From positions 1 to 58,362 of the forward strand of contig MEDY01000166.1 in assembly GCA_001724265.1 (NCBI GenBank): a stretch of 58,362 bases of DNA. Reading direction: 5' to 3'. Origin of the DNA: Rhizaria sp. SCN 62-66 (Eukaryota > Rhizaria, unplaced). The translations under genes and the position numbers were made by a program. Positions 12,537 through 24,500 of the stretch are shown here, piece after piece. Under the pieces are notes generated by a model. That model did not search any database, was not told the origin of the DNA, and worked only from the letters and a program-made list of their open reading frames with translations. Position 1 is the stretch's first letter. The number at the start of each line of letters is the position of its first letter.

Positions 12537-15500
12537 ATGGCCGAGCGCCCGCCCGCCAACCACAACGTCAACGCAGCTGCAATGACGACGGCAACGGCCG
12601 CTGCGACTGCGGCTGCGGTTCCGGCGTCGACGATTGTGGCGGGCGTGATGACCGTGGGGCAGATGCAGCGCCTGGCGCCGCACCAGCGTCTCGAGCTCGA
12701 GCAGGGCCTGGGGCTGTTGCGCGACGCACTCGGCGCCCTCGTCACCGCGCCCTTCCTGCAGCAGCAGTTCCCCGCGCTCGCCGCAGCTGTCTCGCAGTCC
12801 GCGGCCGCCAACGCCGCCGCGGCCGCGGCCGTTGCGCCGTCATCGTCCTCGTCGTCGTCAGCAGCAGCGCCGTCTCTGTCACAGCCGATGACGTGGTCTG
12901 CGTCGCCGCCGGCGCTGGCCCTGTTAGAACACCTGCTCGCGGCGATCCCCTTCCGCGTTCTCGCCCAGTCGCTCGACGACCTCGAAGGCGGCCGCGCGCG
13001 CGGCCGCGAGCGCCTGCGTCTTCAGCTGCAGGTGAAGCTTATTGTGCGCGGCATCCAGGCGTCCGCGCCGGCGGCGGCGCTGTGGCCGGCGGCCGACGCG
13101 CGGCGGCTCGCGGTATCTGCGCTGATGCAGTGCTTTGGGCCGCTGCTGGACCTGTTCCCGCTGCTGCGGCTCGTTTTCCCCGACGTGGACCGCGACCGCG
13201 TGATGGGTGTTAGCCACCGGTTTGCGGGCGAGATTTTCGCGAGGGTCTACGGGCTCGCTTCGGAGGGCACCGCCGCCATTAAGGACTACAAAACCAACCA
13301 GATCGGCTCCGAGCACAGTCGCGACCAGTCGCTGGTGGCCGAGGCCGTGCTGCGTGACTACTGCTGCAGCAGGGACGCCGACGCGGCGCGCCGCCCCGGC
13401 GACTGGGTGACTGTGGGCGACGTCAACGGCTTCCTGGACGCGATGGCCCGCGCCGGCCGGGAGCGCGGTACGGCGCTGCTGGCACCGCTGGCGCCCAAAC
13501 TTACGGCCCCGCAGGTCAAGTGGCTCATGCGCATCGTCAAGAAGGACATGAAGCTGGGGCTGCGCCACAGCCGCGCGCTCCAGGCCCTCTACCACAACGG
13601 CGAGGCCGTCGCCAAGTACGTCGACTTTACAATCACAACGCAATCCCAGTCACACGCGTGTTTGTTGCGACATGTTGTAACGTTGCACACTGTATTAATT
13701 CATTTGTTTTGCTTCAATGAAATCAATGTCTTTCGAATTTTTATGTTTGCGGATACTCACACAAATCGTTCCGATTTATTACTTTTTTTCTAACTTCAGC
13801 GTATCAACCCTCCGCAAGGCGTGCGAGCTCCTCGCCAAGCAGTCCGACCCTAGCGGCAACGGCTTCCTCAACAATAACTACGGCAACGCCGGCGCCGGTG
13901 GTGGCGCGGGCGCGGGCGCGGGCCGGCACATCGGCGGCACGATCGTGTTCGAGATATTCCGCTGCGTGCTGGCCGAGAACTACTCCTTCTCGAGCCCGCG
14001 CCGCCTGCCCGCGCAGCCGGGCCCTTTCGTGGCGCAGGACAAGTTCGACGGCGAGCGCATGCTGCTGCACAAGCGCGGCGCGCGCACAGCCTTCTACTCG
14101 CGCAACGGCAAGGACTTCACGGCCGCCTACGCCGCGCGCTTCGTCGCGGACTGCGGCGCGGGGCTGGCGCACTTGCGCAGCGCCGTACTTGACGGCGAGC
14201 TGCTTACGTGGAACGCCACGCGGCGCCGCTTCGAGCCGCCCTGGATGAACCGCGCCGCGCTGGGTCAGTTCAGCGCCGGCGCGCGCGCGCGGGCCGCGGC
14301 CGAGTTCGCGCTCCTGCCCTCCCGCGCGGCCGCGACAGGTGTGGGCGGCGCGGCCACGACGGCGGGCGGGAAGCTGCTGGCCGGGGGCGCGCCGGCTGTG
14401 TTCAGGCGCGGGGGCGCAACTGCGGTCGCCGCAGCCGCGCTCGACGGCACCGGTGGCGGTGGCAGCGGCGGCAAAGGCGATGGCAAGAAGCAGAGGAAGC
14501 CGGCCGGCGACAACGGCAATGAGAGCGACGATGTCGAGGGCGCAGACAACGAGAACAACAACGCCGACGACTACGACTACGGCGACTACGGCGGCGATAA
14601 CATGGTCAACAACGCCGTCGACGTCGCCGCTGAGACCCTTGGCTTCGGCTCCGCAGGCTCTCATAGTAGCGAGGCGGGCGAGAAGGACGCGGCCAAGGGC
14701 AAGCGCGAGCGCGACCACGACGTGTGGTGCCGCTTGTGGAAGGCCGCGGTGGACTCGTACCCGCAGACCGCGCCAGTCCCGGTTGCCGGCGGCGCGCTCG
14801 CCTTGAGCAACAACAGCAATAACAACGGCGGTGTTGCGAATCGCGGCGCCGGGATGCCGATGCTCGATATCCAATACTCTCGCAGCGCTAGCAACAACAA
14901 CAATAACGACGTGAGGACCGGTGGCGCTGCTGCTGCCAATGCAGTGGCTATGTCTGACGGCGCCGGCGACGACTACGAAGACCCGTTTCTGGCCATGATG
15001 CGCGAGGCCAACGACGCGGCCGAGGACGAGTACAAGACGGCGGCCGCGGCGGCGGCGGCGACGGCGGCCGCGGCACAGGTGGCCGCAGCCAAAGCGGCGA
15101 AAGCAGAGGCTGCGGCCAACGCCCGCAAGGGCGGCGAGACCAGTAGCAGCGGCAAGGCCGTTGTTCTGACCACGGGCAGCGGCAACATCTACGACGACGA
15201 TGATGATGATGATGACGACGCTGCTGCGACGCCGATCGCGGGTAACGACGACGACGAAGAGGACTACGTGCCGGCGGGTCCTAACGACGAGCTGCATCTG
15301 TGCTTCGTCGCCTTCGACATCCTGTATCTGGAGGGCCGCTCGCTGGCGCACCTGTCCTACGGCGAGCGCCGCGAGAAGCTGGTCCACGCGCTGTCACTCG
15401 ACGGCGGGCCCGGTGAGCCGCGGCGTGCGACAACGGTCCCGCGGCGGCTGGAGATTGCGCGTGACACGGTCTTCTTCCCGCTGGGCGACGCCGAGGCCAA

Positions 15501-18500
15501 AGCCGAGGCCGCGGAGGCCAAGGCGGTCGAGGCGGCCTCCAACAGCGGCGCCTCGGCCAACAAGCTCACCGTGGCTGCCGCCGCGGCTGGCACTAATCGG
15601 GCCAACATCAACAACGGTGGCAGTAATAAGAGCAAGCGCAAGGTAGTGCGGCGCGACGACTACGGCGGCTTTGTTGAGGAGTACGAAGACGGCTCCCGCG
15701 GCCACGGCGGCGACGACGATGATGACATTGTGGGCATTGAGGGTGACGTCTTCGCAGTCGGCCTCGGCCCTGGCGAGTCGCCCGCGCAGACCTACAACAA
15801 CATGAACAACTACAACTTCAGTGACGGCAACGGCGACGGCAACGGCTACGGCGCGAGAGCGGTGAAGAACCCGGTGGCGGAGGCGTACCGCCGCGTGCGG
15901 TCCTGGCTGCGGCCCGAGAGCCCCATGTGGCCGCACCTGCAGTGCGCCGTGCCCGTGCGCGGCACCGCGGCCGCGCTCGAAGCAAGGTACCCGGATCTGG
16001 CGAAAAAACGCAATGCGTTTCGATGACATTTCTCGATGATCAAAACTTCTAGTCTTTTTTTTGCGTTTGTTGTCATCATTCAAAACTTTATTTTTGTGTC
16101 TATTTTTGTTGAAATCACTCTCACTGTACTCACTCTATCGCGTTGTACATATCCTGATTTCTACTCAACTCCTAGGATGCTGTACGCGGTGCACCGCGGC
16201 CTGGAGGGCATCGTGCTCAAGTCCGTCGCGGAGCCCTACGCCTTCGCCACGCGCAGCCAGTCGCTGTGGAGCAAGCTCAAGCCCGACAACGTCGCCGGCC
16301 ACGCGCCCGAGGTCGACTGCGTCGTGCTGGGCGCCTCCAACGCGCACGGCGAGCTGCGCTCGGACGGCGTTGCCTCCTTCTACCTCGGCATCCTCGCCAA
16401 CAGCAGCGCCAACAACAACGGCAAGAACGCTGCGGCATCATCTTCGTCGGCGCGGCCGCTGCAGTTCTACGGCTTCTGCCGCATCGGCACGCGCTACAGC
16501 ATGCAGCAGCTTGCCGAGATCCGCGCTCTCTTGGCGCCGCTGCTGCGCCCGCGCGACCGCGCCGTGTCGGTGGCGGCCGACGCGCCGGGCTACCTGCTGC
16601 ATCCGGAGCTGCTGGGCAAGCCGCCCGACTACTGGGTGCGTGACATCGCGCGCGCGCCCGTCTTCGCGGTGCGCTGCGGGTCGTTGATGCGCGCGCCCGC
16701 GGTCCGCAAGGGCTCCTCGACTGGCGCAGTCACGGTGCGCTTTCCGCGCTTCCTGCGCGTGCGCGACGACAAGACGGCCGCCGACGTCGACAGCGAGGCC
16801 TCGGTTGCCGCGCTCGTGGCCGCGCAGGCCGAGCGCGCGCGCCTCGGCCTCGGCGATGGCGGCGGCGCTCACGGCGACGGCGACGGCGACGCTGACGGGA
16901 GCGGGCGGCGGCGGCGGCACTTGCGCAGCGCGGCGGTGTGCGCGGACGACTTCCGCCGCCGTCGCCTCCGCGTCAAGGCCGTCGACGGCGCAGACACCGC
17001 GGGCGCGCGCGCGCTCGCCGCAGCCGCTGCTTCGGCCGCCGCCACCGGTGCTGCCGGGAGCGGTGGCGGCGGCGGCGGCGGCGGCGCGAGGACGGCCGTG
17101 CTGGTGCGCGCGACGGCGACGCAGGTGCGCGCGGCGGGCATGGCGACGGTGCAGGACGACGACGGCTTCGACGACGGCTTCGGCGCCGGCCTTGGGCCCG
17201 AAGACGACGGCAACGGCGGGGCACATCAGCAGCAGTTGCAGCAGCAGGACGACGGCGACGACTACGACGGCGAGGCCGACGGTGAAAACGTCCATAAGAA
17301 GGTCGACAGCGACGACGAAGACGACTGCGACGACGGCAGCGGTGTGAACGACGGCGACGAGGCTGGCGCGGAGGACGGCGGTGGCAAAGCCAGAAGTGGA
17401 CCCGGTGGCGATGCCGTTGCCGCGCCAGTGATCGTGTCGGGGGCAACGCTCAAGCGAGCCGCTGCCGCCAACGCCGCCGCCGCCGCCGCTGCTGCTGCTG
17501 CTCCGAATGCTGCGAGTGCGAGCGCCTCTGCGCGTGTTGCTCCAGTCGCTCCTGTGGTCCATGCCCCTGCTCCGAATGTCGCTGCGCCTGCGCCTGTGAC
17601 CGCCAACGCTGCGACTGCTCCTAAGCCCACTGCCAACGCTGCTGCCGCTGCTATTATGACGTCGAATGCGACTTCGCCTACCACGGCGGCCGCCGCGCTG
17701 GCCGCGAAGACCGTCGCCGCGTCCCTGGCCGCCGCCGCAGCACCGGCCAAGCCCGCCCGCGCCCGCCCCTCCGCCGCCGCCAAAGCCGCCGCCGCCGCTG
17801 TTGCTGCGGGTGTGACGGTGAACGTGCCGGTGCTGCCCGCCGCCGCGCTGGCCTCGCTCAAGGGCGCGCTGTCCGAGGCCGGCCGCAAGCGCGTGCTCGC
17901 AGCCGCCGCCGCCGCCGCCGCCGCCGATCCCGCCGCGGCGGCTGCGCAGACTGTCGGCGACGGCGACAGCGACGGCGACGGCGTCGACGACGAGCAAGAG
18001 GAAGATTATGAGGACGGAGCGAAGCCGCGCATCAAGCGCGAGCGCCCCGCCAACGCCAACACTACAGACGTTAGCAGCGCTAGCACCGGTGCCATCAGCA
18101 ACAGCGGCACTGTGAGCGTTAGCGCCAACGCGACCGGGCAGCAGCGGCTGAGCGCGCTCGACGCGGCGGTGGCGGCCAAGAAGCTCCGCGCCGCCGAGGC
18201 CGCCGCCAAGCGCAAGGCCACGCTGGAGCGCAAAAAGGCCGCCGTGGCCGCCGCCACTGCCGCCGCCGTCGCTGCGGCTGCTGCGGCGGCGGCCGATCCC
18301 ACTTCCGTCGCTGCTGCAGAGGCCGCGGCAGCAGCAGCCGTCGCGGCAGCCGCGGTGGCTGCAGTAACGTCGTCGACGGCCGCTGCCAAGCGCAAGCCTG
18401 CCGCCGCCACGACTGCTGCCACCGCAGCCAAGAAGGCCGCCGCCGTCGTCGTGGAGCTGTTGGAGGACGGCGACAGCGACGTCGAAGTCGACGCCGAGGC

Positions 18501-21500
18501 CGCGGCGGCCGCGGCGGGCGCCGTGTTCTGCGGCGGCGACGACGACGTGCTCGACGCCGTGGGCCGCTGGGCCCGGCTGCACGAGCACACCATGGCGCGG
18601 TTCCTCGCCGCAAACAACAACAACAGCAACAACGGCAACAGAAACAGCAACGCTAACTCGAATAACAATAACAGCAGCAGCAGCAGCAGTAGTAGTGACA
18701 GCAGTGGCAGTTTTGGCGCCTTCTCGATGCTGCGCGGTGGCAGCCCCACGCGCGCCGACGGAAGCCACTTCTTCAGCGCCCCCGTGTCCGTGCCCGCCGA
18801 GGCGCGCGCGCTTTACGACGGCCTGGACATCGGCCCTCTGCCGCCGCACGCACCGGGCTCGCACGCGCTGGGCTCGCAGGCGTTCGGCTCGCTGGCACTG
18901 GGCTCGCTGCCGCCGCGCTCGCCGCCGCACTCGCCGCCGCACTCGCCGCCGCACTCGCCGTTGCGCGGCAGCCGCCGCGAGCGCGCCACTGGCGCTGCTG
19001 CGGCCGCGGCCGTACCTGCGGACAGTGGCGGCGCTCGGAGTCTGCGGGGCGGGGCTGCGCGCGCGCTCGCGGCCGCCGACGCCGCCGACCGCGCCGCTGC
19101 CTCTGACGTCGTCGCCGCCGCCATCGCATCTGCCGCCTCTGCCGCTGCTGCAGCCGTGATCAACAGCAGTTCGAGCGCGAGCGTGAGCGCGGTGACGGGC
19201 GGCATTCTGGGCTGGATGCTCCCGGGCCGTCCGCAGCGCATGGCGCAGGCGCACCTGCGGCAGCTGCTGCGTCGGTCGGGCCTCCCGCGCCCGGACACGC
19301 ACGCGCTCACGGCCGGCGGCCCCACGGGTCACCCCACGTGTTCCACCGCGGGTTCCCTGTCGCGGTCGCGTTGGCAACACCAGAGCCTGTGGAGCGCGCG
19401 ACTGAGTGAGCCGCAGTGGTTGTTACTGCTGCGCGCCGGGCTGCCGCGGCTGCCGCAGATGCTCGCCGAGGCCGCCGCCGACGCTGCCGCCGCGGGCATC
19501 AAGCAGAGCGGCAATTCGGCGTCTGCTGCCAGCGCCAACACCAGTGCCAGTGCCAGTGCGCCTAGCGCGGTCGAGCGGCAGACCGCGCTGCGCGACCGCC
19601 TGGCGGCGCTGCGCCTGCCCGCGCTGCCCGGCATCGCGCTCGGCGCCGGCGCCAACAGCGGCGCCGGCGCGCTGCTCAGCGGCTTGACTTTCCGCGTGCT
19701 GGGCGATGCGCGCGTGCGTTTGCCGCTGGGTCGTGCCGAGCTCACGGTCACTTGGCTCAGCAGCGGCAGCGGCGGCTACGGTGGTGGTAATACTGTCACC
19801 GTCTTCGGCAGCATCGACGAGCAGTATCTCCCCGCGCCCAGCAGCAGCACCGGCAGCAGCAGCAGCAGCAGCAGCGACAGCGGCAGCAGTAGTCAGAAGG
19901 ACGGAGTGCTCGTGACCGTGAGCGGCCGCAGCGACTACGCCGTCAAGCCGGAGCACGGCGCCCTCGGCGGCGGTGGCGCCACTGCGCTAGCCGGCGGCGG
20001 CGGCGCGGCGGCGGGCGGCTGCGGCGCGCTGGCGGCCACAGCGGCCGCGGTGGCGCTGGCCTCCGTGGGCGACACCAACAGGCCCTTCACCTTCACGCTC
20101 AGGCTGCTGCGCGTGCCGCCGCCGCAAACGAACGCCGGCACTGCCAGGGGCGGCGGCTCCGCCGGCAGCAGCGGCAGCTCGACCGCGGCCAACAGTAACA
20201 CGTCGAGTCAGCTCGTCGGTAGCAACCTGTGGATGTCCTCGCAGCTGCCGCAAGCGCTCCCCGCCGCCGCCGCCGGCCCGCGCTCTCCGCCCCGCACCCC
20301 GCCCCGCAACGGCAGCGGCAACGGCTCCGGCTCCGGCTCTAACGCGAGCGCCAGTGCGGGCGCCGTTGCGAGCGGTGGCGCGTCGCCGGGCGCGCTGCCG
20401 GGCCCCGTGCCGGGCCCGGTGTCGGGCGCGGGCGAGTGGGCGCTGCTGCGCGCCCCCGTGCTGGCCGCGCTCATCACCGCGCTGGGCGGGCGCGTCACTA
20501 CCGCGGGCTCCACGGGCGTCACAGGTGTCACAGGCTCCGCGGGCAGCGCGCTGGTGGTGGCGGCGCGAGGGCACCCGTCGCTGCCGTTCAACCTGCGCAG
20601 CGGCAGCCACGACATCGTGACCGCGCAGTGGGTGCTTGAGGCGGCGCTCGCGGGCTGCGTGTGGCGCCCCGCCGCGCTCGCCACCGCGCTCGCGCAGGCG
20701 CAGGCTGCCGAGGTCGCTGCCGCGGTCGCCGCCGCCAAGGCGGAGCGGCTGCGTGCCGGCGCGGCGCTCGCGGCCAACGCCAAGAGCGCTGCTGCTGCTG
20801 CCTCTACTGCTGACGCTTCCGCTGCTGCTGATGCGAGTGCGGGCGCGAACGGCGCTGTCGACTCGGTGCGCGTCAAGAACGAGCCGGGCGTGAAGCTCGA
20901 GGTCGCGGGACTGCTGCAGCAACAGCAGCAGCAGATGCAATATGACACCGCGCTCAACGCGCTCAGCGCCGGCCTCCTTGGCAGCACCAACAACGGCGCC
21001 GCTATCAGCGATACCAAATATACCGACACCTCGAGCGCTCGCACCACCGCTGCCACAGCCGCCGGCTCTGCGTCGTCCACCGTCTCTGTCAAGACCGCCC
21101 CCGCGGCTGCCGCTAGCGCGACCGCCGGGGACGACTGCGCGTGGGCCGTGCGCGTGCACCGCGCCCTCAGCGACCGCCTCGTCGACGGGCTCTGGCTGCC
21201 GCGCCGCCTTTGTCTCGCGCGCCGCGCAGCGCGCTCCGCCGCGCGCTCATCGCAGGCGCAGTCTAACGCGGCCGCGGCCAAGACGACGGGCAAACGCGCT
21301 GCCGGCGCTGCTGCGGCAAACACCGCGGCGCCGACACCCGTCGCGGCGATGCCGGTGAGCGTGAGCGCGGGCGCGCTGGCCGTGGCCGCCGCGACCGCGG
21401 CCGCCGCGGCGCGGCGCGGGCCCTCCGCCGCTGCGGCCGCGGCGCGCGCCGCCGCTGTGGCGGCCGAAGACGCTGCGCTCGACGTCGGCGAGCTCGCGGC

Positions 21501-24500
21501 CGCCGTGACTGCCGCCGGCGCGCGCGGGGGCCGCGGCGGCGGCGAGAGCGGCGGCAGCGAGGGCGACAGCTGCAGTAGCGATGACGACGGCGACGGCGAC
21601 GGCGGCTTTGACGCGGACGGCTTCGGCGACGACGACTACTTCTACAGCAGCGACGACGGCCTCGACTCGCGCTCCGACTCCGACTCTGATGCCGAGTACG
21701 CGGCGACGAGCGCCATAGTCGGCGCCGGCTCCAGAGTGCTGCGACACGCGGACGTCTTTGGCGACTCGCTCTTGCGGCCCGCCAGTCTGTCCATTGCGGG
21801 CCGCATTCCGTTCCAACAGCAGCAGCAGCAGAGCCAGCAGGGGCCGGGCCAGCGCGGGCAGCGGCAGCAGGGCTCGGGCCGCTGCGCCGCGCACGCCGTG
21901 TTGTCCGCGGCCGCCGCGCGCGCGCTCGCCGCGCTCGATACCTGCGCTGACCAAGATGCTGAGAGCAAGAGCGCCTCGAACGCTGACGCCGACGAATCTG
22001 ACGACGCGGAAAATGATGCTGGGAACGGTGAAGACTGGTGGGGGCGGCGACTACGACGCGCGCGCACTGCCGCGGCGGCGCCGGCGCCCGTCTCGGCGGC
22101 GCCCGCGGCGGAGAGCGCGCGCGTGGCCCGGGCCGCCGCCGCGCTGGACCGCGCTGAGACGCGCGCGCAGCGCCAAGAACGCCGCTGGGCTCTGCGCGCG
22201 CTGCTCTGCGACCGCGTCCGCACGCTCCTTGCGCGCGCCGCCGCCAGCAGCAGCTACACCAACAGCAACAACAACGGTGCCGGCTGCGGCAGCGGCAGCT
22301 ACTATGGCAGCAGTCTGCAGAGCAACAGCCTCGGCAGCGGCGGCGGCGGCGGCCACGGGCAGCTCGGCTCCGCACCCCTCTCGCCCCCGCGACTCCACCC
22401 CGGCGCTGGCGCTGCCGCCGCTGCTGTCAGCGCTGGCGCTGCTGTCAATGCGCCGGTGAGTGCGACGGTCATGGCGAGCCTGGCGGTGTGGAGCCGCGAG
22501 GAGGGCGTGGTCGAGGCCGCGCTCGTGCGCTGTTGCGAGGTCGCCGCCGCCGGCGCGCGCGGTGCCACATCTAGCGCCGCCGCCACCGCTGTCGCTGCCA
22601 ACATCACCACAAAGTCTACGCGCTCAGTGGGCGCAGTGAACGCGGCGCTGGCGGCGGCGCAGCGGCGGGCCGCGCGCGCGCTGCCGGGCGGGGGCGCGCC
22701 GCAGTGCCGGCTGCACGGCGCGGTGGCGCAGTCTGCGCTCGCGCAACAGCTGCAGCAACTGCAGCAACAGCAGCAGAGGCAGTCGCAGCACCCGCGCTAC
22801 GACGCGTCGCTGTCGCAGGACAACGACGGGCTCAGACACGGCTGGGACGGCGCCGACGGCTCGCTCTCGCAGTGGCCGCTGCAGCAGCAGCACTCGTATT
22901 CGCAGTCGCAGTCGTCGCCGCGGGCCGCCTCGCCGCTGCGCTCGCCGCTGCTCTCGCAGCAGCAGCAGCAGCGCCTGCACGCGCACACGCAGGCGCAGGC
23001 GCAGGCGCAGGCACAGGGCATCGCGGCCCCGGAGGCGCTCGCGCTGCTGCTCCGCTGGCTGCTGCTCGAGACGGCCGAGCGCGGCCGCACGGAGCCCGGC
23101 TGCAGCTGCCACAGCGCGCTCGCTTACGCCCACACCGCGGCCGGCGCCAGTGCCCACAGCAGCGGCAGCGGCGGCGGCAGCGGCGGGGGCAGCGTAGGCA
23201 GCCCGACCGCGGGCAGCCCCAGTGTGAGTGCGGGCGCGGTGGCCGCGGAGGATACCGCGGGGCGCGCGCGTGTACGCGCCATTCTGCGCACGCTGACCGC
23301 GAGCTCCGCGCAGAGCACCGTGCTCGACGCGCTGGCTGCGGCGGCCGCGGCGGCGGCGGCCGAGGCGGAGGGGCGCTACCGCGGCCGCGACCCCTACAGC
23401 GGCAGCAGCAGCAACAGCACTGTCAACACGGTTGCGAAGGCTCCGAGCAACGTTGCCAGCGCGAGCAGCGGCGGCGTGACCGCGACGTGCGACGGCGACG
23501 ACGACGGCGCTGGTGAGAGCAAGTGCAGCGGCGTCGCATGCGCGAGCGTGTGTGCGAGCGTGACAGTGAGCTGCGCGGACCGGCTCTGGTCGCCAGCGCT
23601 CGCGGCCGCGGAGGCCGTCGCCGCCGCCACCGCCGCCATGACCGACGACGCCCCTGCCCACGGTCACTCCGCTGTCCGCGGTCGCGGCGCCAAGGGGCGT
23701 GGCCCCGCGGTGCGCTCGCGGCGGGAGGCCCTGGCCGTGAAGCTGGACGCGGCGCGGCTCGGCAGCCCGCAGGCCCAGCTGCAGTCGCAGTCCTCCTCCT
23801 CCTCCGCGACCGCGGCAGCGACGGCGGCGACGGCAATGGCGGTGGCCGCGGCGGCGGCGGCGACCGCGGCTGCCGTTGCCACCGCTGCCGCGGCTCTGAG
23901 CGGCGGTGCGCTGTCCCGCCCCAGCCCCAGCTCCGGCTCCAGCTCCAGCTCTGGTAGCGCGAGCGCGACGGTGGCCGCGGCGGTGGCGTCGACGGCCGCG
24001 GCCGCGGCGGCGCTGCCGCAGTGGATTGTGCCCGTGGCCGCGAGCCTGCCCGGCGCCGAGGCCGCAGCGCTGGCTGCCGTTGCCGCCGCGGTGCGCCCGG
24101 CGGCCGCCCACACTGACGACAACAGTGTCGCCGCGAGCGTGAGTGCGAGCGCGAGCACTGTTGGCGCACAGTCGGTCGCCGCGGTGCCCAGCTGGCGTGC
24201 GCTGGCTGGCTCCCCGGGCTCGGCCGCGGGCGCCGCCACAAGCCCTGCGTCGGCCCATACTGCAACAGCTGCTGCGGCCGCTGCTACTGGTGACGCGAGC
24301 GCGACGCAGTGCCTGGCCTGCGCTCTGGGGCTCAACCTCAAGCAGCCCGCGGGCGCTAATGCCGCAAGCAAGAGCTCCCACTTGTTCATTGAGTCCCCTA
24401 CATCTGCGTCGGATGCAAGCGCGCGCACGACGTGCACGTGCGGCGCGCTGTGGCAGCGACACGTCACCCCCATCGTCGCCAGCGCCAGCGCCAGAGCCGG

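Noticed and set aside
16438-19380. 980-codon minus-strand open frame opposite LIG4 exon 3
   Set aside because: It lacks any domain and overlaps confirmed ligase motifs on the plus strand. It is an antisense shadow.
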